A stretch of DNA of 28,176 nucleotides from CAUZSH01 sp963582935 (lineage in GTDB: Bacteria > Pseudomonadota > Gammaproteobacteria > Francisellales > Francisellaceae): assembly GCA_963582935.1 (NCBI GenBank), contig CAUZSH010000019.1, positions 1 to 28,176 on the forward strand, given 5' to 3'. The notes beneath the pieces were generated by a model. It had not been told where the DNA came from, ran no database searches, and saw only the letters and a list, made by a program, of their open reading frames with translations. The position numbers were made by a program, and so were the translations under genes. Positions 14,488 to 23,303 of this stretch are shown in pieces. Within the stretch, counting starts at the first letter, position 1; every line of letters begins with the position of its first letter.

Positions 14488-15181
14488 GATGGTGCTTTTG
14501 GAAATAATTCAGCAGTACAGATGGTAACAAGGTGTGGACTACATATAATCTCCAAACTACGACATGATTCTGCTCTGTATCTTAAATGGGATGGTGGATA
14601 CTCAGGCAAAGGTAGACCAAAAAAATAGATTATAACGACCTTCCAGATAAATATAGAATTTCAAAAAAAACTGAAGATAATGTAGAAGCATCAATACATC
14701 AATACATCAATACATCAATACATCAATACATCAATACATCAATTTATCAATTTATCAATTCAAAGCAATCCATAAGAAAAATTTAGACACAGGAGCTGTC
14801 AGCCATGTGATCTTATACAGCAGTGACTTAGAGATCGAGTGGAGCAAAGTGATTGAGTATTACAGTTTGAGGTTTCAAATTGAGTTCAACTTTAGAGACG
14901 CAAAACAATACTGGGGATTGGAGGATTTCATGGTCACTCAAAAGGATGGGGTTCATAATTCAGCTAATATGGCATTCTGGATGGTTAACTATTCACAAAG
15001 CTTATTACCAAATTCAAATGCCAGAAGCATTCTTGATCTTAAAGCCCACTATCACGGGCTTCGCTATGCCAATGAGGCATTAAAATTACTTCCAAAAAAC
15101 ACGCAGGAGATTAATAATGATGCTCTGATAGAGCAACTGTCATCAATAGGTCGGATTCATGAGATGAAAATAGCCTCATAA
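14488..15181 (+). pseudogene. IS4-superfamily transposase, 5'-truncated and broken
   Basis: The first piece (from about 14488) reads DGAFGNNSAVQMVTRCGLHI, ISKLRHDSALYLKWDGGYSG and stops at RPKK plus TAG (14626). Similarity resumes at once with DYNDLPDKYRISKKTEDNVEA, is interrupted by an 8-bp tandem repeat that shifts the frame, and continues to 15181 in another frame as IHKKNLDTGAVSHVILYSSD and EYYSLRFQIEFNFRDAKQYWGLEDF. That last part has the Y-(2)-R-(3)-E-(6)-K signature, including the third acidic residue of the DDE triad, typical of IS4-type DDE transposases (IS4, IS701 groups). The N-terminal half with the first catalytic aspartate is missing. I saw no terminal inverted repeats. The C-terminal 124 residues form an intact ORF from a GTG at 14807, surely not functional alone. 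Confidence 0.8.
14689..14760 (+). repeat. 8-bp tandem repeat (nine units) inside the transposase
   Basis: Six exact CATCAATA units (14689-14736) are followed by CATCAATT and two TATCAATT units, for nine contiguous octamers. The flanking sequence resembles IHQF coding in related transposases, so one unit was probably ancestral. Eight added units give 64 bases, which is not a multiple of three and accounts for the frame change. Confidence 0.9.
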
Positions 15182-15210
15182 TGGCGAAGGTATTGTTACT
15201 TGAATTGTAA

Positions 15211-16572
15211 TTAAATCTTTGCCAAGGACTCGGCTAATCCAATGTAGCTTGCAGGTGTCAGCTTTAACAGTTCGGCTTTGGCAAATTCAGGAATTTCAAG
15301 TTTTCCAATAAACACACGCATTTCGTCTAAAGAAACGCGTTTACCACGAGTTAACTCTTTCAGTTTCTCATAAGGCTTTTCAATGCCATGACGGCGCATA
15401 ACGGTTTGCACCGCTTCACCCAAAACTTCTACATTCGCAGCTAGATCGGCAAGCATCGGTTCAACGTTAATTTCAAGTTTTGATATGCCTTTAAGGGTCG
15501 CTTGATAGGCAATCATACTATAAGCCATTCCCATGCCAATATTACGCAAGACGGTAGAATCTGTGAGATCGCGCTGCCAGCGAGAGATCGGTAGTTTACT
15601 CGCAAGATGATCCATAATGGCATTGGCAAGCCCTAAGTTCCCTTCTGAATTCTCAAAATCTATTGGGTTGACTTTATGAGGCATTGTAGATGAGCCAATT
15701 TCACCCGCAATGGTTTTTTGTTTGAAGTAGCCTAAGGAGATATATCCCCAAATATCGCGATTAAAATCAATCATGATGGTATTGATTCGGCAAAGATTAT
15801 GGAAGAACTCTGCGATATAATCATGCGGTTCAATTTGTGTGGTGTATGGGTTAAATTCAAGTCCAAGTTTTTGGCTTACAAAGTCCTCGGCAATGGAGAC
15901 CCAATCCAATTCAGGATAGGCGCAGACATGCGCGTTATAGTTGCCAACCGCGCCGTTAATTTTTCCTAAGATCTCAATATTATTCAGTTGCTTTAGTTGA
16001 CGTTGAAGGCGTGCCACTACGTTGGCAAATTCTTTACCAACCGTGGTTGGAGAGGCTGCTTGCCCATGTGTTCTGGAAAGTAATGGTGCGTCATAGTGTT
16101 CGTGTGCCAAAGCTTGTAATGCCTGAGTGACTTCTTGCAATGCTGGGATTAAAACATCATCCCGCGCATCTTTTAGCATTAGTGCATAGGATAGGTTATT
16201 AATGTCTTCCGAGGTGCAAGCAAAATGAATGAATTCACTGATCGCTTTAAGTTCTTCGCATTCTGATATTTTGTCTTTTATAAAGTATTCAACTGCTTTG
16301 ACATCATGATTGGTGGTGCGTTCAATTTTTTTTACATGTAAGGCGTCGGCTTCAGAAAAGTTTGTCAAAATGTCTTCAAGCACTTTGTTGGCACTGGCTG
16401 AAAAAGCAGGAACTTCGGTAATGCCTTTTTGGTCCGCAAGATGTTGTATCCATTTAACTTCTACCAATACACGATAATAGATCAGGCCGTATTCACTAAG
16501 AATTTTTCGTAGGCTGTTTGCTTTACTGGCATAACGTCCATCAACGGGGGAAAGGGCAAAGACTTCTTGCAT
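15211..16572 (-). CDS. purB: Adenylosuccinate lyase
   Basis: It performs two eliminations of fumarate in purine synthesis, from SAICAR and from adenylosuccinate. It is the E. coli-type PurB: LSPVDGRYASK at the start, ERTTNHDVKAVEYF, HFACTSEDINNLSYALM, SRTHGQAASPTTVGKE with the catalytic histidine, and the fumarase/aspartase signature GSSTMPHKVNPIDFEN with the flexible-loop serine. The ATG at 16572 is chosen because GGAG lies six bases before it; a start four codons earlier would bury that site inside the gene. 453 residues, normal. Intact between two decayed regions, it shares no operon here. It and guaB are the two purine genes of the window. Confidence 0.95.
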   Translation of the reverse strand: MQEVFALSPVDGRYASKANSLRKILSEYGLIYYRVLVEVKWIQHLADQKGITEVPAFSASANKVLEDILTNFSEADALHVKKIERTTNHDVKAVEYFIKDKISECEELKAISEFIHFACTSEDINNLSYALMLKDARDDVLIPALQEVTQALQALAHEHYDAPLLSRTHGQAASPTTVGKEFANVVARLQRQLKQLNNIEILGKINGAVGNYNAHVCAYPELDWVSIAEDFVSQKLGLEFNPYTTQIEPHDYIAEFFHNLCRINTIMIDFNRDIWGYISLGYFKQKTIAGEIGSSTMPHKVNPIDFENSEGNLGLANAIMDHLASKLPISRWQRDLTDSTVLRNIGMGMAYSMIAYQATLKGISKLEINVEPMLADLAANVEVLGEAVQTVMRRHGIEKPYEKLKELTRGKRVSLDEMRVFIGKLEIPEFAKAELLKLTPASYIGLAESLAKI

Positions 16573-17163
16573 AAGTGGCTCCATTACTAAGGTGGTTAGT
16601 CGGTTTTTGCTGAATAAAGTTTACCTGAGATTATACATAAATTAGTTGGGAATGTCGGGATTATTTTTTCATGAAATATGGGTCAAGTTGGTGTAAGATA
16701 GAGGTGATTACATTAACCTATAAACGGTCCGGCCCAAACTTACCTAACTGGGTAAAAAAATGCAGGGAAAGACAATGAACTTAAAAGACTTTAAAGCAGG
16801 CACATTTAAACGAGAGTACAAATACAAAAGTTTTTTGCCAAATAAAATTAACCAAACATTTACATGGTGTGATCCACAAATAAATGTGTTACTTGAAGAT
16901 GCTACTAGGGCCTTGGGTGAACTAAATGCTTACACCATGATCGTGCCGAATGTCGATATATTTATCCAAATGCATATCACCAAAGAAGCGAATAATTCCA
17001 GTAGAATTGAAGGCACACAAACTGAAATGAATTAAGTTTTAGTGGCGAAAGATCAAATTGCATTAGAAAAAAGAGATGATTGGCAGGAAGTTAGAAATTA
17101 TGTTGATGTCATGAATTATGCGATTCCAGAATTGGAAAGCGTGTTGCTCGGTCGTTCATAATA

Positions 17164-17185
17164 GATTTTGGCTCCTGCCAAAATC
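17164..17185. repeat. Perfect hairpin in the foreign segment inside fic
   Basis: GATTTTGGC and GCCAAAATC pair perfectly (9 bp) around the four-base loop TCCT. No T-run follows on either strand, so it is not a plain intrinsic terminator; it is part of the non-Fic segment of about 17145-17229. Confidence 0.8.
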
Positions 17186-17201
17186 GAATCACTACCCTCG
17201 C

Positions 17202-17228
17202 AGATGGTTCTGCCTCAGACGCCCACCT
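17202..17228 (-). repeat. Copy 2 of the 27-bp dispersed repeat
   Basis: This is the reverse complement of 14459-14485 with one mismatch. It forms the right edge of the foreign segment in fic; Fic coding sequence (PGEFRKS) resumes within a few bases. Confidence 0.8.
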
Positions 17229-17911
17229 TCCTGGTGAATTTAGAAAATCACAAAATTGGATAGGTGGCTCAAGTCTAATCAGTGCTTATTTTATACCGCC
17301 AAATTTTAATGAAGTTGCTGATTTAATGAGTGACTTGGAAAAATTTTTGCATAATGAGGAAATATTTGTACCGCATTTGATCAAAATAGCCATTGCTCAT
17401 TACCAGTTTGAAACGATACATCCATTTTTAGATGGCAATGGTCGTATTGGTCGCTTGCTTATTCCTTTGTATCTCGTTAGTAATGGTTTGCTTACGAAAC
17501 CGTCACTATACCTCTCTGATTTTATTGAGAAAAATAAAATTGCATATTATGATCCATTAACTTTGGTTAGAACTTCAGATGACATTATCCATTGGATAAA
17601 ATTCTTTTTAGAAGCGATGATAAAAACTGCCAAAAATGGTGCAAAAACATTTGTTGATATCTTGACACTTAAAAAAGACATGGATCAATTGGTCATTGAG
17701 TTTGGGAAAAAGGCACATAATGCTGGTAAGCTTATAGAGTTTTTGTATCAAAATCCTGTTATATCCGTTTCTGATGTCGTGGAGCCTTTGAGTGTTAGTA
17801 AGCAGACAGCTAATTTACTAATAAAAGATTTTGAGAAGCGCGGTATATTAAAAGAGATAACGGGACACGAGAGAAATAAGTTGTTTATATTTGAAAGGTA
17901 TTTAGATGCCT

Positions 17912-18031
17912 ATAGTTAAGCTTAAGGCTTTAAACGTTACTAAGGAAATCCATAGTCAAGCTTAAGGGTCTAACTTGAACTAAGAAAATTTATAGTTCAG
18001 TTTAAGGCTTTAAGTCGAACTATGGGGTGAA
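17912..18031 (+). repeat. Three degenerate 40-bp tandem repeats
   Basis: Units at 17912-17951, 17952-17991 and 17992-18031 each begin ATAGTT/CA and carry AAGCTTAAGG or TTTAAGGCTT in the same place, with period exactly 40. The first unit overlaps the last codons and stop of the fic pseudogene; the last ends nine bases before the stop of the TRIC gene on the other strand. Each unit contains a short palindrome of the TTAAGCTTAA kind in units 1 and 2. Function unknown. Confidence 0.8.
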
Positions 18032-18040
18032 TGTCGGATT

Positions 18041-18673
18041 TTATTGATAATGAATCTTAGGCAGTTCTATACGTTTAAAGATCGCCAATATCCTCAAAAC
18101 AAAGCCTATGACCAGAATAAGGATTGCCCAGATAAAGGAATCCATATCGAGCTTAATGGTGATGACATTCAAAATACCAACGATCAAAGCAATCGCGGCA
18201 TAAAGCTCACTTTTAAACACAAGGGGAATGTCATTACAAAGAATGTCGCGCATCATACCGCCAGAAATTCCGGTTAAAATGCCCATGATAACAGCAATGA
18301 CCGCACTTCCTGTTGCCTGGTAGCCAATGGAGCTTCCTAGGTAGGAAAATGTGACGAGACCCAAGGCATCCAAGATTAAAAATAGCTTGCGCTTGCGAGT
18401 AATAAAGTTCGCCATAAAAATGGCAATGACTGCGGCGCATAAAGTGATGATAATGTAGGAAGGTTCTGCAATCCATGTGAGTGGGTAGACACCTAAAAGA
18501 ATATCTCGAACACTGCCGCCACCTAATGCGGTGATGGTGGCGATCGTAATCACGCCAAAGACATCCATATTCTTGCGACCCGCAGCAATGGCGCCGGTCA
18601 TACTTTCAGCGACGATTCCCACAACATACAGTGTGTGTAATAAGAAAAATGCATCTAGATGTAAAGAGTACAT
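18041..18673 (-). CDS. TRIC/UPF0126-family membrane protein
   Basis: An inner-membrane protein of about 210 residues with two homologous halves, as in bacterial TRIC-type cation channels (formerly UPF0126, YadS/YicG). Each half holds a glycine-rich motif: ALGGGSVRDILLG in the first and GISGGMMRDILCN in the second, with conserved R-D. About seven hydrophobic segments alternate with short loops, starting at AFFLLHTLYVVGIVAES. I chose the ATG at 18673 because GGAGG lies seven bases before it; a longer frame to 18730 adds a cysteine-rich leader without support. Family members conduct K+; a glycine-transport role has also been suggested by name only. It follows rsmD by about 60 bases and may be the last gene of that operon. 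Confidence 0.88.
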   Translation of the reverse strand: MYSLHLDAFFLLHTLYVVGIVAESMTGAIAAGRKNMDVFGVITIATITALGGGSVRDILLGVYPLTWIAEPSYIIITLCAAVIAIFMANFITRKRKLFLILDALGLVTFSYLGSSIGYQATGSAVIAVIMGILTGISGGMMRDILCNDIPLVFKSELYAAIALIVGILNVITIKLDMDSFIWAILILVIGFVLRILAIFKRIELPKIHYQ

Positions 18674-18733
18674 TATTTTCCTCCACCGTTTCAATTTCGC
18701 ACATAATAGACATTTAGCCTTCAATTGCAATGG

Positions 18734-19345
18734 TTATTTTTTAATATTTTCCTTTAGCTGTAAAAGTCCATATTGGACATCACCTGCTTTTTTAATTTTA
18801 AGGATTTTCCAGTCATTTGAAATGGTGTTGAGATTAAAATTTGATTCTACTTCAATATAGATCAAGCTCTCTTGGTGAATACAGTTTCCTTCTATGAGTG
18901 AGGTTAAAATTTTAGGCAAAAAGTTTTGACCAAATGGTGGATCTAAAAAGATTAAATGATAGGATTTTTTGTTGAGTGCTAGGAACTTAAAGGCGTCCGT
19001 CTTAACGAGACTTCCCTGAGTAATATCCAGTTCCTTTAATAGCTTTTGTATTGCAGTTTGTGCTTTTGGGTGACTTTCTACAAAGGTACATGATCTAGCA
19101 CCTCGAGAGAGTGCTTCAAAACCTAGAGCACCACTGCCTGCAAAGAGATCCAAGCAGGTCGTCTGTTGGATCTTGCTTTGAAGCCAGTTGAATAAATTTT
19201 CACGAATACGGTCTGAGGTGGGTCTGAGGTGGGGAATGTTCGCAGGGAAGGTGATTTTTCGGCTGCGCCATTTTCCTGAAATAATGCGTAAAGTTTGGTT
19301 CTTCAATGTCGTGAGTCTATGGTTGTGTTTTTGCTTTTGGCACAT
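18734..19345 (-). CDS. rsmD: 16S rRNA (guanine(966)-N2)-methyltransferase
   Basis: It methylates G966 of 16S rRNA with S-adenosylmethionine during 30S assembly. Sequence features: the N-terminal RIISGKWRSRKITFP and LRPTSDRIRENLFNWL, the SAM-binding CLDLFAGSGALGFEALSRGA, ESHPKAQTAI, and the catalytic DPPF in LIFLDPPFGQNF. 203 residues, typical. The ATG at 19345 lies 29 bases inside the end of the upstream M16 gene and has no clear ribosome-binding site, so coupling is likely. Placing rsmD after M16 peptidase genes is seen in many proteobacteria. Confidence 0.93.
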   Translation of the reverse strand: MCQKQKHNHRLTTLKNQTLRIISGKWRSRKITFPANIPHLRPTSDRIRENLFNWLQSKIQQTTCLDLFAGSGALGFEALSRGARSCTFVESHPKAQTAIQKLLKELDITQGSLVKTDAFKFLALNKKSYHLIFLDPPFGQNFLPKILTSLIEGNCIHQESLIYIEVESNFNLNTISNDWKILKIKKAGDVQYGLLQLKENIKK

Positions 19346-20768
19346 TAATGTCGGTTAGTGTGTTTGCCTCTGGTGGTGTAGCACCTACCGTGATTGTTAG
19401 CATGTCATTTGTGTGAACGACTTGTTTGAAGGCGGCTTGAATATCTTTGGCGGTTACTGCATCAATATTTTTGATATACTCATTCAGATAGTTTTCAGGC
19501 AGATGATAGAATGTAATCATATTCAACAGGTTTAGCTTGCTGCTATTGTTTGCAAAGCTAAGGGGAAAACTACCGATCAAATATTTTTTTGCGGCATCGA
19601 GTTGTTCTTGAGTGGGACCAGTTTCAATATAATCATCTAAGGTTTTGTTGATGACCTGAATGGTTTCGTTGGTTTTTTCGGATCTTGTCTTCGTGTTAAT
19701 GATAAATGAGCCAGTTTCAGCGCGTGTTGAGAAGCCGCTGTTCGCGCCATAGGCAAGTCCTCTTTCTTTTCTGACCTCGGTGAAAAGCAATGAGGTTAAG
19801 CCTGATCCGCCTAATATTTGGTTTCCGACCAGTAGTGGAAAAAATAAAGGGTCTTCTTTCTTAATGCCTAGAGACCCAATAAGTATGGTGGTCTGTTGAG
19901 AGTCAAAAGGGATGTGAATGGTTTGTGGTTTATCTAGCGCTGTAGGTGGCGCAATTGCGGGAGCGGCTTCTCCTTGCGGAAGCCCTTGTGCAACTCTTTG
20001 GCTAATGGCACGAGCGTCATTACTAGAAAGATCCCCCACGATGGTAATGGTGGCGTTCTTCGCGACATAATATTTTTTATAGAATGATTTAACATCATCT
20101 ATATTTAGATCTTTAACTGTTTTCTCAGTTCCAGAAGTGGTGTGCCCGTAAGGGTTATTGCCATACAGTGCTTTGGTGAATGCCTTGTTTGCGACAGCGC
20201 CCGCAGATTGTTTGTCAAGCTCTAGGCCAGCCAACACTTGTTTCTGGATTCGAGTGAAAGCTGATTGTGGGAAAGTGGGTTTTGTTAATATTTTGGAAAA
20301 AAGTGCGATTGCGGGATTAAGATAATCAGATTTTGACATGGATCGGATGCTCACAATTGTCATATCGCTGTTTGTATAGGCATTAATAGAGGCACCCGTA
20401 TCGCTAATGCTATTTAATAATTCGTTTTCATCCATGCCTTCAATACCAGTGGTTAGCATGTGTGCGGTCATGGATGCTAGACCATATAGTGTACCATCAC
20501 GTGTAGAGCCTGCGTCAAAGGTCACATCTAAATCAATCAATGGAATTTCTTTTGCTTGCACAAAGTAAACCTCTGTGCCTTGAGGGGTGCGCCATTTTTC
20601 AAAATTAAGGTAATGAGTGTCGGTGCTTGATTTTGCACTAGATTCCATAGTTTTTTTCTCAGTCGTTGTTGTTTTATTTTGGTCAGATTTAGGGTTGGCA
20701 GCAAATGCAAAACTTAAAAAGCCAGACAGTAGTAGGGAAAGTGTGGTTTTGCCGAAGGATTTTGTCAT
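19317..20768 (-). CDS. M16-family peptidase-like protein, non-catalytic partner
   Basis: 483 residues with a Sec signal peptide (hydrophobic core LSLLLSGFLSFAFA, cleavage after AFA), so periplasmic or envelope-bound. The N-terminal M16 domain lacks the zinc motif: where HxxEH is expected it reads ASMTAHMLTTG, with neither the first histidine nor the glutamate in place. The C-terminal domain keeps the R/Y element RKERGLAYGANSGF that contacts substrate in the inactive half of M16 heterodimers. It starts in an ATGA overlap with the end of the zinc-bearing M16 gene. The two are therefore probably subunits of one enzyme, like mitochondrial processing peptidase alpha and beta or similar bacterial pairs. 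The substrate is unknown. Confidence 0.88.
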   Translation of the reverse strand: MTKSFGKTTLSLLLSGFLSFAFAANPKSDQNKTTTTEKKTMESSAKSSTDTHYLNFEKWRTPQGTEVYFVQAKEIPLIDLDVTFDAGSTRDGTLYGLASMTAHMLTTGIEGMDENELLNSISDTGASINAYTNSDMTIVSIRSMSKSDYLNPAIALFSKILTKPTFPQSAFTRIQKQVLAGLELDKQSAGAVANKAFTKALYGNNPYGHTTSGTEKTVKDLNIDDVKSFYKKYYVAKNATITIVGDLSSNDARAISQRVAQGLPQGEAAPAIAPPTALDKPQTIHIPFDSQQTTILIGSLGIKKEDPLFFPLLVGNQILGGSGLTSLLFTEVRKERGLAYGANSGFSTRAETGSFIINTKTRSEKTNETIQVINKTLDDYIETGPTQEQLDAAKKYLIGSFPLSFANNSSKLNLLNMITFYHLPENYLNEYIKNIDAVTAKDIQAAFKQVVHTNDMLTITVGATPPEANTLTDINVPKAKTQP

Positions 20769-22204
20769 TTTTCTGCTCCCTCAAGTGTTGGATCTGCCGT
20801 GATGGCCTGTTCAGAGTTGCTTCCTGGGTGGCTTTTGGGTTCAGCTTCTAACATGGCAACAGTTAAGTTGCTAGTTTGCAGATATTTTTGGGCGACTGCT
20901 TTTACTTGGTCGGCAGTGACTTTTAGAATGTTGTCTAGCAAGGTTTGGGTGTAGTCTACAGGTAACCCAATACTGGCAAAGGAACCAATTGCGAGTGCTT
21001 GAGAGGGAAGAGAGTCCATGGTATATATTTTATCTGCCAATACGTTCGTTTTAACACGCTCCAGTTCTTTTTTTGTAATACCATTGTCCGCAATATTTTT
21101 AATTTCAGCTAATATTGCAGCTTGAATATCTTTTAAGCTCTGCCCTTTGCTGGGTAGTGCGAGCACACTAAACAGCACCCCATCTAAGGCAAAGCCCTCA
21201 TAATCGGTATGAATGGTGGTGGCAATCTGGGTGTCGCGCACCAATTTTTCTTGGAGTCTGGAGGTTTCATCTCCACCTAGGATCATTTCAAGAACGATTA
21301 GTGGGTAAACATCTTTTTTGCTTTCTGAATTAATGGAGGGGGTATTGAATCCCATGAGTAGGGTCGGAACAGTGACATTTGGGTGATGTACCGTGATGTT
21401 TTTCTCACCTGCGGCTGGAATCTCTGCATGCTTTTTAAGGGTGGGGAGGTTGCTTTTTTTGATATGTCCAAAATACTTTTCTACCTGCTGGTAAACCTCT
21501 TCTGGTTGAATATCTCCAATGACAACAATGATTGCATTATTTGGTGCATACCATTGATTATACCAGGTTTGAAGGTCGGCAATAGTGTATTGTTGAATAT
21601 CATCCATCCAACCAATAACAGGATGATGTCGAGGGTTTGCCGTATAGGCAGTTGCTAAAAAACGTTCCTGTGCAAAGGCAATAGGGTTGTCCTCTGTGCG
21701 CATACGGCGTTCTTCCATCACCACTTCTCGCTCTTTTTCAAAAAGAGTTTTGTCTAGTACTAAGTTACTCATTCGACTAGACTCTATTTCAAAACTTAAA
21801 GGCAGTTTGTCTTTGCTCCAAAACTGGTAGTAAGCTGTAAAATCATAATAGGTAAACGCATTTTGAGAGCCACCATTGGTTTCGACAAGGGTGTCAATGT
21901 CCCCAGGCTGAAATTCTTTTGTGCCTTTAAACATCATGTGTTCTAGCATGTGAGAAATGCCCGTTATGCCATCAGGTTCATAGACAGACCCCACTTTATA
22001 CCAGATTTGCGCTAATACAACAGGGGCGCGGCGATCTGGCTTAACCAGAATGCGAAGCCCATTATCCAGTGTATATTCACGTATGGTGTTGCTTGTCGTG
22101 TCATTACTCTCTGTAGCTTGTGCGGTGGAATTACCCAAGATTGAACCGCCGGCAATCATGGATGCACAGGCAATTTTTTTGAAGGCTTTTTGGTAAGATT
22201 TCAT
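20765..22204 (-). CDS. M16 zinc metallopeptidase, catalytic subunit
   Basis: About 479 residues from ATG 22204, chosen because GGAG lies seven bases before it; a longer frame overlapping lptG has no such support. An N-terminal signal peptide (FKKIACASMIAGGSILG, cleavage after AQA) sends it to the envelope. The inverse zinc motif is intact: H85-M-L-E88-H89, with the third ligand E165 in VVMEERRM. The C-terminal M16 domain follows, with SRLQEKLVRDTQIATTI. It probably degrades or processes peptides in the periplasm with the zinc-less partner encoded next. It is expressed 28 bases after lptG in the same operon. Its family includes pitrilysin and processing peptidases, but the true substrate cannot be inferred. 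Confidence 0.92.
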   Translation of the reverse strand: MKSYQKAFKKIACASMIAGGSILGNSTAQATESNDTTSNTIREYTLDNGLRILVKPDRRAPVVLAQIWYKVGSVYEPDGITGISHMLEHMMFKGTKEFQPGDIDTLVETNGGSQNAFTYYDFTAYYQFWSKDKLPLSFEIESSRMSNLVLDKTLFEKEREVVMEERRMRTEDNPIAFAQERFLATAYTANPRHHPVIGWMDDIQQYTIADLQTWYNQWYAPNNAIIVVIGDIQPEEVYQQVEKYFGHIKKSNLPTLKKHAEIPAAGEKNITVHHPNVTVPTLLMGFNTPSINSESKKDVYPLIVLEMILGGDETSRLQEKLVRDTQIATTIHTDYEGFALDGVLFSVLALPSKGQSLKDIQAAILAEIKNIADNGITKKELERVKTNVLADKIYTMDSLPSQALAIGSFASIGLPVDYTQTLLDNILKVTADQVKAVAQKYLQTSNLTVAMLEAEPKSHPGSNSEQAITADPTLEGAEK

Positions 22205-22232
22205 TGGTTTCTCCAGAAGACAAAAAAGAGGG

Positions 22233-23303
22233 TTATTCTCGCATTCGCCAAAATAGCAAGACAAGGGCGATGACAAATAGCATAAAGGGTAGTGCAGCGC
22301 CTAAAAATGGGGGTAAGTTATAAACAAGGGTTAGGGGGCCAAAAAACTGGTTGATGATAAAAAACACAAATCCTAGCATTAGACCAAGAATAAATTTAAA
22401 TCCCATTGCTGAAGATCGCATGGGTCCGAAGACAAAAGGAACGGCGACCATCATTAGGACGATGACTGTTAGGGGTTGGAAGATGATTTGCCAAAGACTT
22501 AGCTCGGTACTTTGTGTGTCTTGATGGTTTGATTTGCTATATTGAATGTACGCTATTAAAGAGCCGATGGTGAGGTATCTAGTATTGACACCAATAACTT
22601 TGAGTAGTTTTGGTGGTACGAGGGAGTCCCATATAGCGACAGAAGTGTGTTGATTTGTGATTTTTGTTTTGCTAAGAGTCGTGGAGGTGACATCCTCCAT
22701 TTTCCACTGACTGTCTTTATAGTCAGCCGTTTTGGCAGTGGTGACATTGGTGAGTTGCCCATCTTTGAAGTTATAACGCACAATATTGCTTAGATCTCCT
22801 GTTAGCGTATTTTTATTGACATGAATAAAGTCATTTCTATCTTTTAGCCATAGCTCTTCGGAGGTATTTGCAATAATGGTGCTGCTGTCATCCGTAGCGA
22901 CGGTGCGGTTAAACTCAGCCTGTTTTGAGGCCAGTGGCGCAATATATGCGCCCAGTATAAAAGCGAAGATGGCAATAATGGCACCCGCTAACAGAACCCC
23001 TCTTGATATTTGAAAGATAGAATATCCCGCAGCTCGCATCACAATGAGCTCGCTGTTATTTGCAAGGAGCCCTAGCCCCATTAAACAACCGATTAATGCG
23101 GACATGGGGAGGATTAAATAAAGATTTCCTGGCACCTGATAGATGACATAAAGGAATGCGTCAAGCGTGCTGTAGTTACCTTTTCCAATGTCGCCTGCTT
23201 GTGTTAAAAGGGTAATGATAATGAATATGGACATGAGCGCCACAGCAACAATGATGGTGGTTACCAGAACGGTTTTAGCAACATATATCGTGAGTTTATT
23301 CAT
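22233..23303 (-). CDS. lptG: LPS export permease LptG
   Basis: One of the two membrane subunits of the LptB2FG ABC transporter, which extracts lipopolysaccharide from the inner membrane and passes it to LptC. 356 residues: three N-terminal transmembrane segments (residues about 5-35, 60-80, 98-125), a periplasmic beta-jellyroll of about 130-260 (ELWLKDRNDFIHV, WKMEDVTSTTL), and three C-terminal segments ending in LLFWRMRE. The coupling-helix region LLANNSELIVMRAAGYS is clear. It starts in an ATGA overlap with lptF. Its presence implies an LPS-bearing outer membrane. Confidence 0.94.
   Translation of the reverse strand: MNKLTIYVAKTVLVTTIIVAVALMSIFIIITLLTQAGDIGKGNYSTLDAFLYVIYQVPGNLYLILPMSALIGCLMGLGLLANNSELIVMRAAGYSIFQISRGVLLAGAIIAIFAFILGAYIAPLASKQAEFNRTVATDDSSTIIANTSEELWLKDRNDFIHVNKNTLTGDLSNIVRYNFKDGQLTNVTTAKTADYKDSQWKMEDVTSTTLSKTKITNQHTSVAIWDSLVPPKLLKVIGVNTRYLTIGSLIAYIQYSKSNHQDTQSTELSLWQIIFQPLTVIVLMMVAVPFVFGPMRSSAMGFKFILGLMLGFVFFIINQFFGPLTLVYNLPPFLGAALPFMLFVIALVLLFWRMRE

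Larger units (their letters stand above)
16775..17919 (+). pseudogene. Fic-domain protein gene, broken by a stop and a replaced segment
   Basis: Fic proteins transfer AMP or related groups to target proteins. The N-terminal part has the alpha-inhibitory motif (S/T)xxxE(G/N), here SSRIEG, then an in-frame TAA at 17033 after TEMN. The same frame continues as VLVAKDQIALEKRDDWQEV and NYVDVMNYAIPELE to about 17140. There about 90 bases of foreign DNA replace the segment that normally precedes GEF. From about 17230 the frame reads GEFRKSQNWIGGSS, the active-site loop HPFLDGNGRIGR, and a C-terminal winged-helix region (PLSVSKQTANLLIKDFEKRG). I started at 16775 because GGGAAAG precedes that ATG. A downstream ATG at 17326 could still give a 197-residue piece with the Fic loop but without the inhibitory helix; whether it is made is unknown. 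Confidence 0.85.

Noticed and set aside
14689..14760. CRISPR array
   Set aside because: Units are contiguous octamers without spacers.
17912..18031. CRISPR-like array of 40-bp units
   Set aside because: The whole unit repeats with divergence; there are no constant repeats with unique spacers, and no cas genes.
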